Positions 7,940-15,786 of a stretch of DNA of 24,673 bases are shown here, in pieces (within the stretch, counting starts at the first letter, position 1; each line of letters starts with the position of its first letter). The notes under the pieces are model-generated. The model worked only from the letters and a program-made list of their open reading frames with translations, had not been told where the DNA came from and did no database searches. Source of the stretch: an uncultured Collinsella sp. (GTDB lineage Bacteria > Actinomycetota > Coriobacteriia > Coriobacteriales > Coriobacteriaceae); the NCBI GenBank assembly GCA_947002045.1, contig CAMQJB010000030.1:1-24673 (forward strand). Direction: 5' to 3'. The position numbers were made by a program, and so were the translations under genes.

Positions 7940-9454
7940 GTGAGAGAGGAGAGCCCCCGACAGAATATGAGGAGGCCCGACTCGGACCGTGCTTCCTCGC
8001 AGCGCAGCACGCCGCGCGCCGGTCGTCGCACGCAGGGCATCGGCGAACGTTATATCGCCGGCGTCCCCGCACGTATCATGCGACCCCGCCTGGTCTTTTT
8101 GACCTGCCTGTTCTCGCTGGTCTGTTTTGGCCTGCTTATGGTGTACTCGGCTTCTTCAGTCGAGGCGCTTCACGAGAACGACTCCGCGACCTACTTTTTG
8201 TTCCGGCAGTTTATGTTCACTGTCGTCGGCGTTGCTGCCCTCGAGTTCATCGCGCGCGTTGCACCCGATAGCTGGTTTGGCGAAGGGGCGCTTAAACTTG
8301 CCCTTATCGCTATGATGATCTTGCTGCTTGCGGTGTTCCTCTTTGGTAGCGGCAGCCGTGGCGCTACGCGTTGGCTGAGCATTGCCGGCATTCAGTTTCA
8401 GCCATCGGAGTTTCTCAAGCCGTTTGCCATTGCCTATTCTGCCATCATGCTCGATCGCGTGTTTTCGCCCGGCGGTAACATCAATGAGTTCCTTAAGGGC
8501 ATGGGCTTATATTTGGGCATATCGCTCGTCTTGATTTTTATTCAGCCCGACTTTGGCACCATCCTGATTATTCTGTTGACGATCATGTGCATGGCGCTCT
8601 TTGCCGGTCTTGACCCAAAATTCATTATCGGTGCGATTCTTGCTGGCGCCGTCATCATCGTGATCGCTCTTGTCGTCGAGCCGTACCGTATGGTGCGCAT
8701 TCAGGTTCTCTTGAACCCTTGGGCAGATGAATATGGAGACGGGTATCAGGCAACGCTCGCCATTATGGCGTTTGCTTCGGGCGGACTGTTCGGCCGCGGT
8801 ATCGGTAACTCAACCATGAAGTACTCGTATTTGCCCGAGGCACACAACGACTACATCCTGGCCATCATTGGCGAGGAGGTTGGCTTTTTGGGGACGCTGC
8901 TGTTTTTCTTGGTGTTTGCGATGCTGATCTACTCGGCGTTTCGAATTGCCGAGCAGGCCGCCGATCGTCGCGGGGCGCTCATGGCTTCGGGCTCTGCGGT
9001 TATCCTCGCGGTGCAGTTTTTGATCAACGCGCTGGGTATTCTCAACGTGTTTCCTATGACGGGTAAGCCGCTGCCGTTTATCAGCTATGGCGGCTCGTCG
9101 ATTATCGTGTCGCTCATGCTCGCCGGGCTTATTTTACGCGTCTCGCACGAGAGCGCTCGACGCGATGAATACGATCGTCGTCGCGATAGCTTTGCCGTTA
9201 TGGACGAGAGCACTGCCGGTGTTCCCCATACGCGTGGGGAGCGCTCGTCGCGTGGCGGTTTTACCGTCTTGAACGGTTTTGCTTCGGAGTCGGATGCCCG
9301 TCCGCGCTCGGTGCCGCAGAGTCGCCCGCAACGACCGACGCCGCGCAATACGGGTGGCGGATATAATCGGATCGACTTGAATTCGGACCCGTCGGCGCGC
9401 TTGCGCACCGACGACCAGGGGCCGCGCGTACGAAGGGACTACCATGACCGATAA
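7940..9454 (+). CDS. ftsW: SEDS-family septal peptidoglycan polymerase FtsW
   Basis: FtsW is a multispanning glycosyltransferase that polymerises lipid II at the division site together with FtsI. Hydrophobic segments run from about residue 50 to 402. Family motifs include MVYSASS, RWLSIAGIQFQPSEFLK, the loop PWADEYGDGYQ holding the aspartate matching the SEDS catalytic residue (about D263), PEAHNDYILAIIGEE and PLPFISYGGSS. Three in-frame starts are possible. TTG at 7934 sits too close to the ribosome binding site, GTG at 7940 has AGGGG with a 6-nt spacer, and ATG at 7967 lies further inside. I chose the GTG (504 aa). Both ends are polar tails; the C-terminal one is about 100 residues, rich in Arg, Ser and Asp. 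The stop codon overlaps murG by 11 bp. Confidence 0.94.
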   Translation: MREESPRQNMRRPDSDRASSQRSTPRAGRRTQGIGERYIAGVPARIMRPRLVFLTCLFSLVCFGLLMVYSASSVEALHENDSATYFLFRQFMFTVVGVAALEFIARVAPDSWFGEGALKLALIAMMILLLAVFLFGSGSRGATRWLSIAGIQFQPSEFLKPFAIAYSAIMLDRVFSPGGNINEFLKGMGLYLGISLVLIFIQPDFGTILIILLTIMCMALFAGLDPKFIIGAILAGAVIIVIALVVEPYRMVRIQVLLNPWADEYGDGYQATLAIMAFASGGLFGRGIGNSTMKYSYLPEAHNDYILAIIGEEVGFLGTLLFFLVFAMLIYSAFRIAEQAADRRGALMASGSAVILAVQFLINALGILNVFPMTGKPLPFISYGGSSIIVSLMLAGLILRVSHESARRDEYDRRRDSFAVMDESTAGVPHTRGERSSRGGFTVLNGFASESDARPRSVPQSRPQRPTPRNTGGGYNRIDLNSDPSARLRTDDQGPRVRRDYHDR

Positions 9455-10559
9455 GATGACCGTTGCTATCGCAGCCGGCGGCACGGCGGGACATATCAAC
9501 CCCGCACTCGCCTTGGCCGAGGAGCTACGTGACCGTGGCCACCACGTTGTGTTTGTGGGTCAGTCGCATAAGCTCGAGGGTCGTCTGGTTCCCGAGGCAG
9601 GGTTCGATTTTGTGCCGATTACGGTTACGGGCTTCGACCGCTCTCGCCCTTGGACGGCATTGAGCTCGCTGTGGCGTGTCTATAAGGCGAAGCGCGCGCT
9701 CGGCAGCCATTTTTCTAAAGCCTGCAAGCCCGATGTCGCTATAGGTTTTGGCGCCTATGTCGAGGTCCCGCTTCTGGGCTGGTGCAAAGACGCGGGCATT
9801 CCGTATCTGCTGCATGAACAGAACTCCGTTCCGGGCCTTGCTAACAAGATGATGAGTTCGCATGCCGCCCGCGTTTGCATCTCGGTGCCGGCAGCACGTT
9901 CCGTGTTTGAGCGTGAGGGCGATCCTGACCATGTGCTCATGACCGGCAACCCCGTGCGCCGTTCTGTGATCGAGGGGGATCGGGTTCGCGGTCGCAGGGC
10001 TCTCGACGTGCCTGAGGACGCCACACTCCTGCTGGTTTTTGGCGGCTCACTTGGTGCTCAACATCTTAATGAGCGCGTGGCTTCGCTTAAAAACGAGTTG
10101 CTCTCGCGCGATAATCTCTATGTTTTGCATTCGACGGGCGCCGATGGCTTCGAGGACACCGAGCGTGCTCTTGCCCTGATGCCCGAGGAGGCGAAGCGGT
10201 ACCGCGTCCAGCCCTACATCGACAATATGGGCGATATGCTGGCCGCGGCCGATTTGGTCCTCTCGCGCTCGGGCGCTTCGAGCGTTGCCGAGATCGCGGC
10301 CCTTGCCACACCTTCGGTACTGGTGCCGTATCCTCATGCGACGGCCGATCATCAGACCACCAATGCCCGCTATCTGGTCGATGCCGGTGCTGGCGTGCTC
10401 TGCGCCGATGCCGATATCGATACCCAGGCGTTTGCCGATGAGCTGCTGCATCTTATCGATGATGCGCAGGCGCGCGATGCCATGCGTCAGGCGGCTCGCG
10501 GTTTGGCCCAGGACCGCGCTGCCGTCCTTTTGGCAGACGCGGTAGAAGGATTGCGTTAG
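9444..10559 (+). CDS. murG: Lipid II synthase MurG (UDP-GlcNAc transferase)
   Basis: MurG transfers GlcNAc from UDP-GlcNAc onto lipid I at the inner face of the membrane, producing lipid II. The 371-aa GT-B protein has the N-terminal glycine-rich loop GGTAGHINPA at 12-21, GFGAYVEVP at 101-109, LHEQNSVPGLANK around 123-135, a second glycine-rich loop FGGSLGAQHLNE, and the UDP-GlcNAc site SRSGASSVAEI followed by PYPHATADHQTTNA. The ATG lies inside the end of ftsW in another frame, with GAAGGGA just upstream, which indicates coupled translation. Confidence 0.96.
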   Translation: MTDKMTVAIAAGGTAGHINPALALAEELRDRGHHVVFVGQSHKLEGRLVPEAGFDFVPITVTGFDRSRPWTALSSLWRVYKAKRALGSHFSKACKPDVAIGFGAYVEVPLLGWCKDAGIPYLLHEQNSVPGLANKMMSSHAARVCISVPAARSVFEREGDPDHVLMTGNPVRRSVIEGDRVRGRRALDVPEDATLLLVFGGSLGAQHLNERVASLKNELLSRDNLYVLHSTGADGFEDTERALALMPEEAKRYRVQPYIDNMGDMLAAADLVLSRSGASSVAEIAALATPSVLVPYPHATADHQTTNARYLVDAGAGVLCADADIDTQAFADELLHLIDDAQARDAMRQAARGLAQDRAAVLLADAVEGLR

Positions 10560-10656
10560 TTAGACGGGATATCGCGGGCCGCCCTCGCGCGGATGCGGTA
10601 GGTGCGGTACAGTAGACGGGTTACAGGCAGTGTTTACGCAAGGAGTACACGAGCAC

Positions 10657-12075
10657 ATGGCTGATTCCCAGACTGCAACCTCCGCGCCCGATTTCAAGAG
10701 CGCCCATTTTATCGGTATCGGTGGCGCCGGCATGAGCGGCATCGCCCTCGTCCTTCACGAGCGCGGCTATGTCGTTACCGGCTCCGACCTTAAGACGTCG
10801 CGCTATATTCGCCAGCTTACCCGCGCCGGCGTGAAGGTGCATGTGGGCCATGAGGCCGCCACCATCGACGAGGTCAAGCCCGATGTCGTCGTGGTCTCTA
10901 CCGCTATTCCCGAGTCCAACCCCGAGCTCGTCCGTGCGCGCGAGCTGGGTATTCCCGTGTGGCCTCGCGCCAAGATGCTCTCGGCTTTGGGTCACGGCTA
11001 CACCACCGTCGCCGTCGCCGGTACTCACGGCAAGACCACGACCTCTTCGATGTGTGCCACCATGCTCGACCGCATGGGTCTGGACCCCAGCTTCCTGATC
11101 GGTGGCATTGTCGAGGGCTACGATACCAACGGCAAAAACGGCTCGGGCGACTATTTTGTCGCCGAGGCGGATGAGTCCGACAGCTCCTTCCTGTTCCTTA
11201 ACCCCAATGTGGTCATCGTGACCAACGTCGAGGCCGACCATCTCGATCATTACTCGGGTATCGAGGAGATCGAGGCCACCTTCGCCAAGTTTATGAGTCT
11301 GGTGGGCGAGGACGGCACGGTCATCGTCTGTGGCGAGGACCCGCATCTGGTCGAGCTTGCCAAGTCGACGGGCCGTCATGTGCTTTCCTATGGCTTTGCC
11401 GAGACCAACGACATCGTCTGCGTGCATCCGGATGTCAAGGGCATCCAGAGCGACTTTATCGTTCGCTTTGAGGACGGCACCGAGCACGCTGTCGAGATTA
11501 AGAGCAACCCCGGTCGTCACAACATGCTCAACGCCACGGCCGTCTTGACCGTCGCCCATGTCCTAGGCCTCGATATCGACGCCGCCGCTAAGGCACTTTC
11601 GAGTTTTGAAGGCGTCCGCCGTCGCTTTACCCACGTGGGCGATATCGACGGCATCACGGTGGTTGACGATTACGGCCATCATCCCACCGAGATCAAGGCG
11701 ACGCTCGCTGCTGCCTCCTCGCTGGGCTACAAACATGTCGACGTCGTGTTCCAGCCGCACCGCTATTCGCGCCTGCAGGCTCTGTGCGATGACTTTGCCG
11801 ACGCATTCGCCAATGCTGACAAGCTGCTGTTGATTGACGTGTTCTCTGCCGGCGAGATGCCCATCCCGGGCGTCACGTCCAAGATGCTTGCCGATACCGT
11901 GCGCGCCAAGCATCCCGGCAAGGAGGTCGTGTACTGCTCGAGCCGTCTTGAGCTCAATGAGGAGCTCGAGAAGATGGTGGGCGAGGGCGATCTGCTGCTT
12001 ACCATGGGCGCCGGCGACGTCACGACGGTCGGCCCCGAGTTCATCGAGTATCTGACTGCCAAGAAAGACGCTTAA
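10657..12075 (+). CDS. murC: UDP-MurNAc:L-alanine ligase MurC
   Basis: MurC is the ATP-dependent cytoplasmic ligase that attaches L-Ala to UDP-MurNAc, starting the stem peptide. Motifs are the glycine-rich FIGIGGAGMSGIA near residues 18-30, the P-loop AGTHGKTTTSS near 121-131, EADESDSSF, VTNVEADHLDHY, and VVDDYGHHPTEI plus FQPHRYSRL in the C-terminal domain. A GTG at 10630 is in frame, but the ATG at 10657 has AGGAG with an 11-nt spacer and gives the more usual length (472 aa). About 100 bp separate it from murG, one of the larger gaps in the cluster; I saw no convincing promoter there, only a lone TACAGT. Confidence 0.95.
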   Translation: MADSQTATSAPDFKSAHFIGIGGAGMSGIALVLHERGYVVTGSDLKTSRYIRQLTRAGVKVHVGHEAATIDEVKPDVVVVSTAIPESNPELVRARELGIPVWPRAKMLSALGHGYTTVAVAGTHGKTTTSSMCATMLDRMGLDPSFLIGGIVEGYDTNGKNGSGDYFVAEADESDSSFLFLNPNVVIVTNVEADHLDHYSGIEEIEATFAKFMSLVGEDGTVIVCGEDPHLVELAKSTGRHVLSYGFAETNDIVCVHPDVKGIQSDFIVRFEDGTEHAVEIKSNPGRHNMLNATAVLTVAHVLGLDIDAAAKALSSFEGVRRRFTHVGDIDGITVVDDYGHHPTEIKATLAAASSLGYKHVDVVFQPHRYSRLQALCDDFADAFANADKLLLIDVFSAGEMPIPGVTSKMLADTVRAKHPGKEVVYCSSRLELNEELEKMVGEGDLLLTMGAGDVTTVGPEFIEYLTAKKDA

Positions 12076-12080
12076 ACCCC

Positions 12081-12992
12081 ATGGGTCTGTTTAACGCCGT
12101 CATGGCGCTTTCGGGCATGATCGATACGGACATAATTGAGGATGAACGCCTCGCGCGCCATACGAGCTATCGTATCGGCGGCAAGGCGGACCTCTTTGTG
12201 ACGTGTCACAGCTATCATGCCTTGCGTCGCGCCGTGGCGGTGCTCGATCGTGAGCAGGTGCCGTGGGTCATTATCGGCAAGGGATCTAATCTGCTTGTTG
12301 CCGATGCAGGCTATCGCGGCGCCGTCATTTCGTTGGGGCGTGAGTTCCAGCGTACGGTTGTCGCCGAAGACGGTTGTACGCTGACGGTCGGTGCGGGCGT
12401 GATATTCGCTCGCCTAGTCAACGACGCGCTGTCGCGCAGCCTTTCGGGCCTTGAGTTTGCGGTCGGTATTCCCGGCTCCGTTGGCGGCGCCGTGTCCATG
12501 AATGCCGGCACGCGAACCGAGTGGATTGGCTCGCTGGTCGAAGATGTCGTTACGTTTGACCCGAGCTCCGGCATCAAACATTACGCGGGCTCGGAGATCG
12601 CTTGGGGCTACCGTGAATGCAGCCTGCCGCGTAACGAGATCATTCTGGAGTGCGTGCTCAAGCTCAAACCTGCGCCCAAGGCCGATATCCGTGAACGTAT
12701 GGAGCGGTACCTGACGCGGCGTAAGCGCACACAGCCCATGGGCTGTGCATCCTGCGGGTCGGTATTTCGCAACCCGCCCGATGCGAGCGTGGGCAAGCTT
12801 ATCGAGGATTGTGGATTAAAGGGTTTTTCGGTTGGCGGCGCGGAAGTTTCGCCCGTACACGCTAATTTTATCGTTAATAACGGAACCGCCTCGGCCGATG
12901 ACGTGGCCGCGGTTATCAGACATGTGCACGGAAAGGTGAGGGAGGCGTATGGCATCGAGCTCAGACCGGAAGTTAAATTCCTCGGCTTCTAG
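12081..12992 (+). CDS. murB: UDP-N-acetylenolpyruvoylglucosamine reductase MurB
   Basis: MurB is an FAD- and NADPH-dependent enzyme that reduces UDP-GlcNAc-enolpyruvate to UDP-MurNAc. The 303-aa sequence shows the FAD-binding RHTSYRIGGKADLF, IIGKGSNLLVADAGY, the very typical AVGIPGSVGGAVSMNAGT, YRECSLP, CGSVFRNPP containing the catalytic serine, and a C-terminal block that includes IEDCGLKG and VHANFIVN. The ATG at 12081 lacks a clear ribosome binding site; internal ATGs at 12102 and 12117 would shorten the protein by 7 or 12 residues without touching conserved sequence. The 3' end overlaps ftsQ by 44 bp. The order murC-murB-ftsQ is standard. Confidence 0.94.
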   Translation: MGLFNAVMALSGMIDTDIIEDERLARHTSYRIGGKADLFVTCHSYHALRRAVAVLDREQVPWVIIGKGSNLLVADAGYRGAVISLGREFQRTVVAEDGCTLTVGAGVIFARLVNDALSRSLSGLEFAVGIPGSVGGAVSMNAGTRTEWIGSLVEDVVTFDPSSGIKHYAGSEIAWGYRECSLPRNEIILECVLKLKPAPKADIRERMERYLTRRKRTQPMGCASCGSVFRNPPDASVGKLIEDCGLKGFSVGGAEVSPVHANFIVNNGTASADDVAAVIRHVHGKVREAYGIELRPEVKFLGF

Positions 12993-14217
12993 AGCATCGA
13001 AACCAACCTTCCGCCGCGCCGGAGGGCGTTCCGGCGCACCGTCTCAGCCTCAACGTAAGTCCGTTATGCCTTCTAAGCCTGCTGGGTCCGTGCGGCCTGC
13101 CAAGCGTTCGACTGCCGGTTCGCAGCTTGGCGGACGCCCCGCGGCCAAAAATGTTGCTCGTCCGGTGGCACGTCCCTCGGTGACGCCCAAACCGGCGATG
13201 GGCGCCATACCTTCTCGCCCCATAGCGTCGCCCAAGCCCTCGTTGGGGGCAAAGGTGACGCGTCCCGGTCGCGCGCTGGGTGCATCTAAGCCACGTATGC
13301 TGACGTCGGTATCGGCCTCCGCAAAACCGCAATCGGGCAAAAAGGGCTCTAATCCGCTGTCATCGATCGGCGCCTTGGCAAATCATGCGGCGGGTGCCGC
13401 TTCTGCCGTTAAGGGCAAGGGCAAAATCGTGGGCGGCATCCTTGCCGCTCTGGCAGTGCTTGCAGTCGTTGCCGTCGTCGTCATTAACTCTGGCCTGTTC
13501 GCCGCTACCGATATTCAGATCCAGGGCAGCGAGCATGTGACCAAGCACGATGCCATCCAGCTGATCGATCTGCCCGAGGACACGTCGCTGTTCAATGTGA
13601 ATCCCGACCAGATCACCGAGGGCCTCAAGCAAAATCCGTGGGTTTCGGGCGTGGATGTTCAGCGTCAATTTCCCCATACGCTCATCATCACGCCGACGGA
13701 ACGCAAGGTTATCGCAATTGCCTACATTAGCTCCGACGATCTTGCCTGGGCGATCGGGGACGATGACACATGGATTGCACCGCTGTCTACCTCGGTCGAT
13801 GTTGACGACCAGGGCAATGTCATCACAACGGGGGAGGGTGCCAACACCCTAAACGGCATCGATGCCGCCCTGGCGCTCGCCAAACATTACGGAGCCGTGC
13901 TGCTGACCGATGTCTCGGCCGATGTCGCGCCGGTTTCGGGGCAAGCGGTAAATTCCAAGGCGGTCAAGGCCGGCCTGGATTACGTCCGCGGATTCTCGAG
14001 CGAGTTCCTGGGCCAGGTCAAGGATATTTCCACGCCCTCGGTCGAGGCCATCTCGGCGAATCTCGATAACGGTATCGAGGTGTCGCTCGGAGATTCGGAT
14101 GACATTGCCAAAAAGGAGCGTATCGTTACCAAGCTGCTTTCGCAGGTGGAGGGCGTGACGTATATCAACGTTCGATCTCCTGGCAACTATACGTTTAGGA
14201 ACGCACCGACCTCGTAG
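12949..14217 (+). CDS. ftsQ: FtsQ/DivIB-type division protein with a long basic N-terminal tail
   Basis: FtsQ is a bitopic scaffold that joins FtsL/FtsB and regulates septal wall synthesis. The 422-aa protein begins with about 158 cytoplasmic residues rich in Pro, Ser, Lys, Arg and Ala, far longer than in Escherichia coli. One membrane helix follows (about 160-180). A POTRA domain comes next (about 185-255: ATDIQIQGSEHVTKHD, LFNVNPDQI, NPWVSGVDVQRQFPHTL, then PTERKVIA), and then the beta domain. A strong GAGGGAGG ribosome binding site lies inside murB and supports the ATG at 12949 despite the 44-bp overlap. No ftsA follows; the next gene is ftsZ after a 198-bp gap. Confidence 0.9.
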   Translation: MASSSDRKLNSSASRASKPTFRRAGGRSGAPSQPQRKSVMPSKPAGSVRPAKRSTAGSQLGGRPAAKNVARPVARPSVTPKPAMGAIPSRPIASPKPSLGAKVTRPGRALGASKPRMLTSVSASAKPQSGKKGSNPLSSIGALANHAAGAASAVKGKGKIVGGILAALAVLAVVAVVVINSGLFAATDIQIQGSEHVTKHDAIQLIDLPEDTSLFNVNPDQITEGLKQNPWVSGVDVQRQFPHTLIITPTERKVIAIAYISSDDLAWAIGDDDTWIAPLSTSVDVDDQGNVITTGEGANTLNGIDAALALAKHYGAVLLTDVSADVAPVSGQAVNSKAVKAGLDYVRGFSSEFLGQVKDISTPSVEAISANLDNGIEVSLGDSDDIAKKERIVTKLLSQVEGVTYINVRSPGNYTFRNAPTS

Positions 14218-14415
14218 CGTCTTCTGGCCTTTGTTGATGGGGCATACCGCGCCGTTTATCTGGTTTGTTTGGTTTTCACCGTCAATTATTTGACTGATAC
14301 GTTCATAATGTGCAAACATAATACGGTTTACCTTTGCATTTACTTTCAACTTGAAGGTTAATGTGCGCAGGGGTCAACCCATGCTATGGCAATAACCTTT
14401 GTTCGGAGGACCGAC
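14218..14415 (+). promoter_or_regulatory. AT-richer ftsZ leader, probable promoter region
   Basis: This is the longest gap inside the dcw cluster and is visibly richer in A and T than its surroundings. It contains TTGACT at 14290-14295 and two CATAAT hexamers at 14304-14309 and 14317-14322. The spacings from TTGACT (8 and 21 nt) are not standard, so I cannot pair a -35 with a -10 with confidence. A TGGTTTG-type repeat lies upstream near 14260-14275. A GGAGGA ribosome binding site at 14405-14410 precedes ftsZ. An independent ftsZ promoter here is likely by analogy with other dcw clusters. Confidence 0.4.
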
Positions 14416-15570
14416 ATGCACGAGACAGAGATCAACAACTACCTTGCCGTCATTAAGGTGGTCGGCGTCGGCGGCGGCGGTACCAACGCGGTCAATCGAA
14501 TGATCGAAGAGGGTATCCGCGGCGTCGAGTTTGTTGCCATCAACACCGATGCTCAGGCACTCGCGATCTCTGATGCCGATATCAAGGTGCACATCGGCAC
14601 CGACCTGACCCGCGGCCTGGGCGCTGGCGCCAACCCCGAGGTCGGCCGTAAGGCCGCCGATGAGTCCCGCGACGACATCGCCGAGGCGCTCGCTGGCGCC
14701 GATATGGTGTTCATCACCTGCGGCGAGGGCGGCGGCACCGGTACCGGCGCTGCCCCCATCGTTGCCGATATCGCGATGAACGAGGTCGGCGCGCTGACCG
14801 TCGCCGTCGTGACCAAGCCCTTTACGTTTGAGGGCCGCAAGCGCAAGAAGAGCGCCGAAGAAGGCATTAAGACGCTTTCCGACTGCGTCGACACCATGAT
14901 CGTTATCCCTAACGACAAGCTGCTCGACATCGCCGAGAAGAAGACCACCATGCTTGAGGCCTTCGCAATCGCCGATGGCGTCCTTTCCCAGGGCACCCAG
15001 GGCATCACCGACCTCATCACCGTCCCCGGTATCATCAACCTGGACTTCGCCGATGTTAAGACCATCATGAAGCAGGCCGGTACCGCCATGATGGGTATCG
15101 GTACCGCTTCTGGGGACACCCGTGCCGTCGACGCTGCCCAGCAGGCTATTTCCAGCCCGCTGCTCGAGAGCTCCATCGATGGCGCTACGCGCGTCCTGCT
15201 TTCCATTGCCGGTTCCAAGGACCTGGGTATTCAGGAGATCAGCGACGCTGCCGACGTTGTCGCCAACGCCGTCGACCCCGAGGCCAACATCATCTTCGGT
15301 ACCGTTGTGGACGAGTCCCTGGGCGATCAGGTGCGTATCACCGTTATCGCTACGGGCTTCTCCGACTCCAACGTCAACCGTCAGGACGAGCTCTTCGCTG
15401 CTCAGCAGTCCCAGAGCAAGGCCGCTGCTTCTGCCGAGCCGCAGCGCACCGCTCCTGCCACGAGCCCGGCTCAGGCTGCCCCGACTCGCAACGTCGGTGG
15501 TACCGAGCTCCCCAACTTTGGTAACGACCAGTTTGAGCTTCCTGACTTCCTCAAGCGCGGCAGCTTCTAG
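14416..15570 (+). CDS. ftsZ: Tubulin-like GTPase FtsZ, Z-ring protein
   Basis: FtsZ polymerises with GTP into the ring that recruits the divisome at midcell. The 384-aa protein has the N-terminal nucleotide motif VGVGGGGTNAVNRM, the tubulin signature GGGTGTGAAP (about 105-114), the T7-loop region INLDFADVKTIM with the catalytic aspartate, and a variable Gln/Ala/Pro linker. It ends in the conserved C-terminal peptide FELPDFLKRGSF that binds membrane tethers such as SepF. An ATG 30 bp further upstream is in frame, but GGAGGA with a 5-nt spacer places the start at 14416. The gene stands on its own, flanked by a 198-bp leader and an intrinsic terminator. Confidence 0.98.
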   Translation: MHETEINNYLAVIKVVGVGGGGTNAVNRMIEEGIRGVEFVAINTDAQALAISDADIKVHIGTDLTRGLGAGANPEVGRKAADESRDDIAEALAGADMVFITCGEGGGTGTGAAPIVADIAMNEVGALTVAVVTKPFTFEGRKRKKSAEEGIKTLSDCVDTMIVIPNDKLLDIAEKKTTMLEAFAIADGVLSQGTQGITDLITVPGIINLDFADVKTIMKQAGTAMMGIGTASGDTRAVDAAQQAISSPLLESSIDGATRVLLSIAGSKDLGIQEISDAADVVANAVDPEANIIFGTVVDESLGDQVRITVIATGFSDSNVNRQDELFAAQQSQSKAAASAEPQRTAPATSPAQAAPTRNVGGTELPNFGNDQFELPDFLKRGSF

Positions 15571-15595
15571 TTCGTCTTTATCAACGACCTGCATG

Positions 15596-15626
15596 GGGTG
15601 CGTCCGATTGGGCGCACCCTTTTTTT
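15596..15626 (+). terminator. Intrinsic terminator after ftsZ
   Basis: GGGTGCGTCC at 15596-15605 pairs with GGGCGCACCC at 15610-15619 around a GATT tetraloop (10 bp including one wobble), followed by seven Ts at 15620-15626. It lies 25 bp after the ftsZ stop and separates the dcw unit from the pgeF-pst unit. Confidence 0.92.
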
Positions 15627-15665
15627 GTTGTGTTTCGCCTTTGTAAATGAAAGCCTCCAATCTCC

Positions 15666-15683
15666 TTACGTTCCCTTTACGTT
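15666..15683 (+). promoter_or_regulatory. Candidate PHO box: tandem TTACGTT repeat, 11-bp period
   Basis: TTACGTT occurs at 15666-15672 and again at 15677-15683, separated by exactly four bases, in the roughly 160-bp gap between the ftsZ terminator and pgeF. PhoB/PhoP-type response regulators bind pairs of 7-bp direct repeats with 4-bp spacers, so geometry and location (upstream of pstSCAB-phoU) both fit. The register shifted by four bases (GTTCCCT, GTTTGGT) also resembles the Streptomyces GTTCACC-type unit. A TATCCT at 15703-15708 could be the -10 box, but its spacing is not ideal. No phoB/phoP regulator gene is in the window. Confidence 0.45.
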
Positions 15684-15786
15684 TGGTCCCTACCGCTGCG
15701 GGTATCCTTTTGTTGAAGTATGGCAGCCGTATGGCACGGACTGCAGCGGCGTCGCCGCGATACTTGTGTTATTAGGAGGCTTTAGT

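Noticed and set aside
10560..10656. Promoter in the murG-murC gap
   Set aside because: There is a lone TACAGT near 10608 but no -35 partner at sensible spacing, so I did not call it.
14374..15660. 428-codon open frame on the minus strand opposite ftsZ
   Set aside because: It is a shadow of the strong codon bias in ftsZ, runs through the ftsZ terminator and has no family motif.
15598..15786. N-terminal extension of pgeF by 63 codons
   Set aside because: It starts inside the ftsZ terminator and encodes nothing like the family N terminus, whereas the ATG at 15787 has a perfect AGGAGG ribosome binding site.
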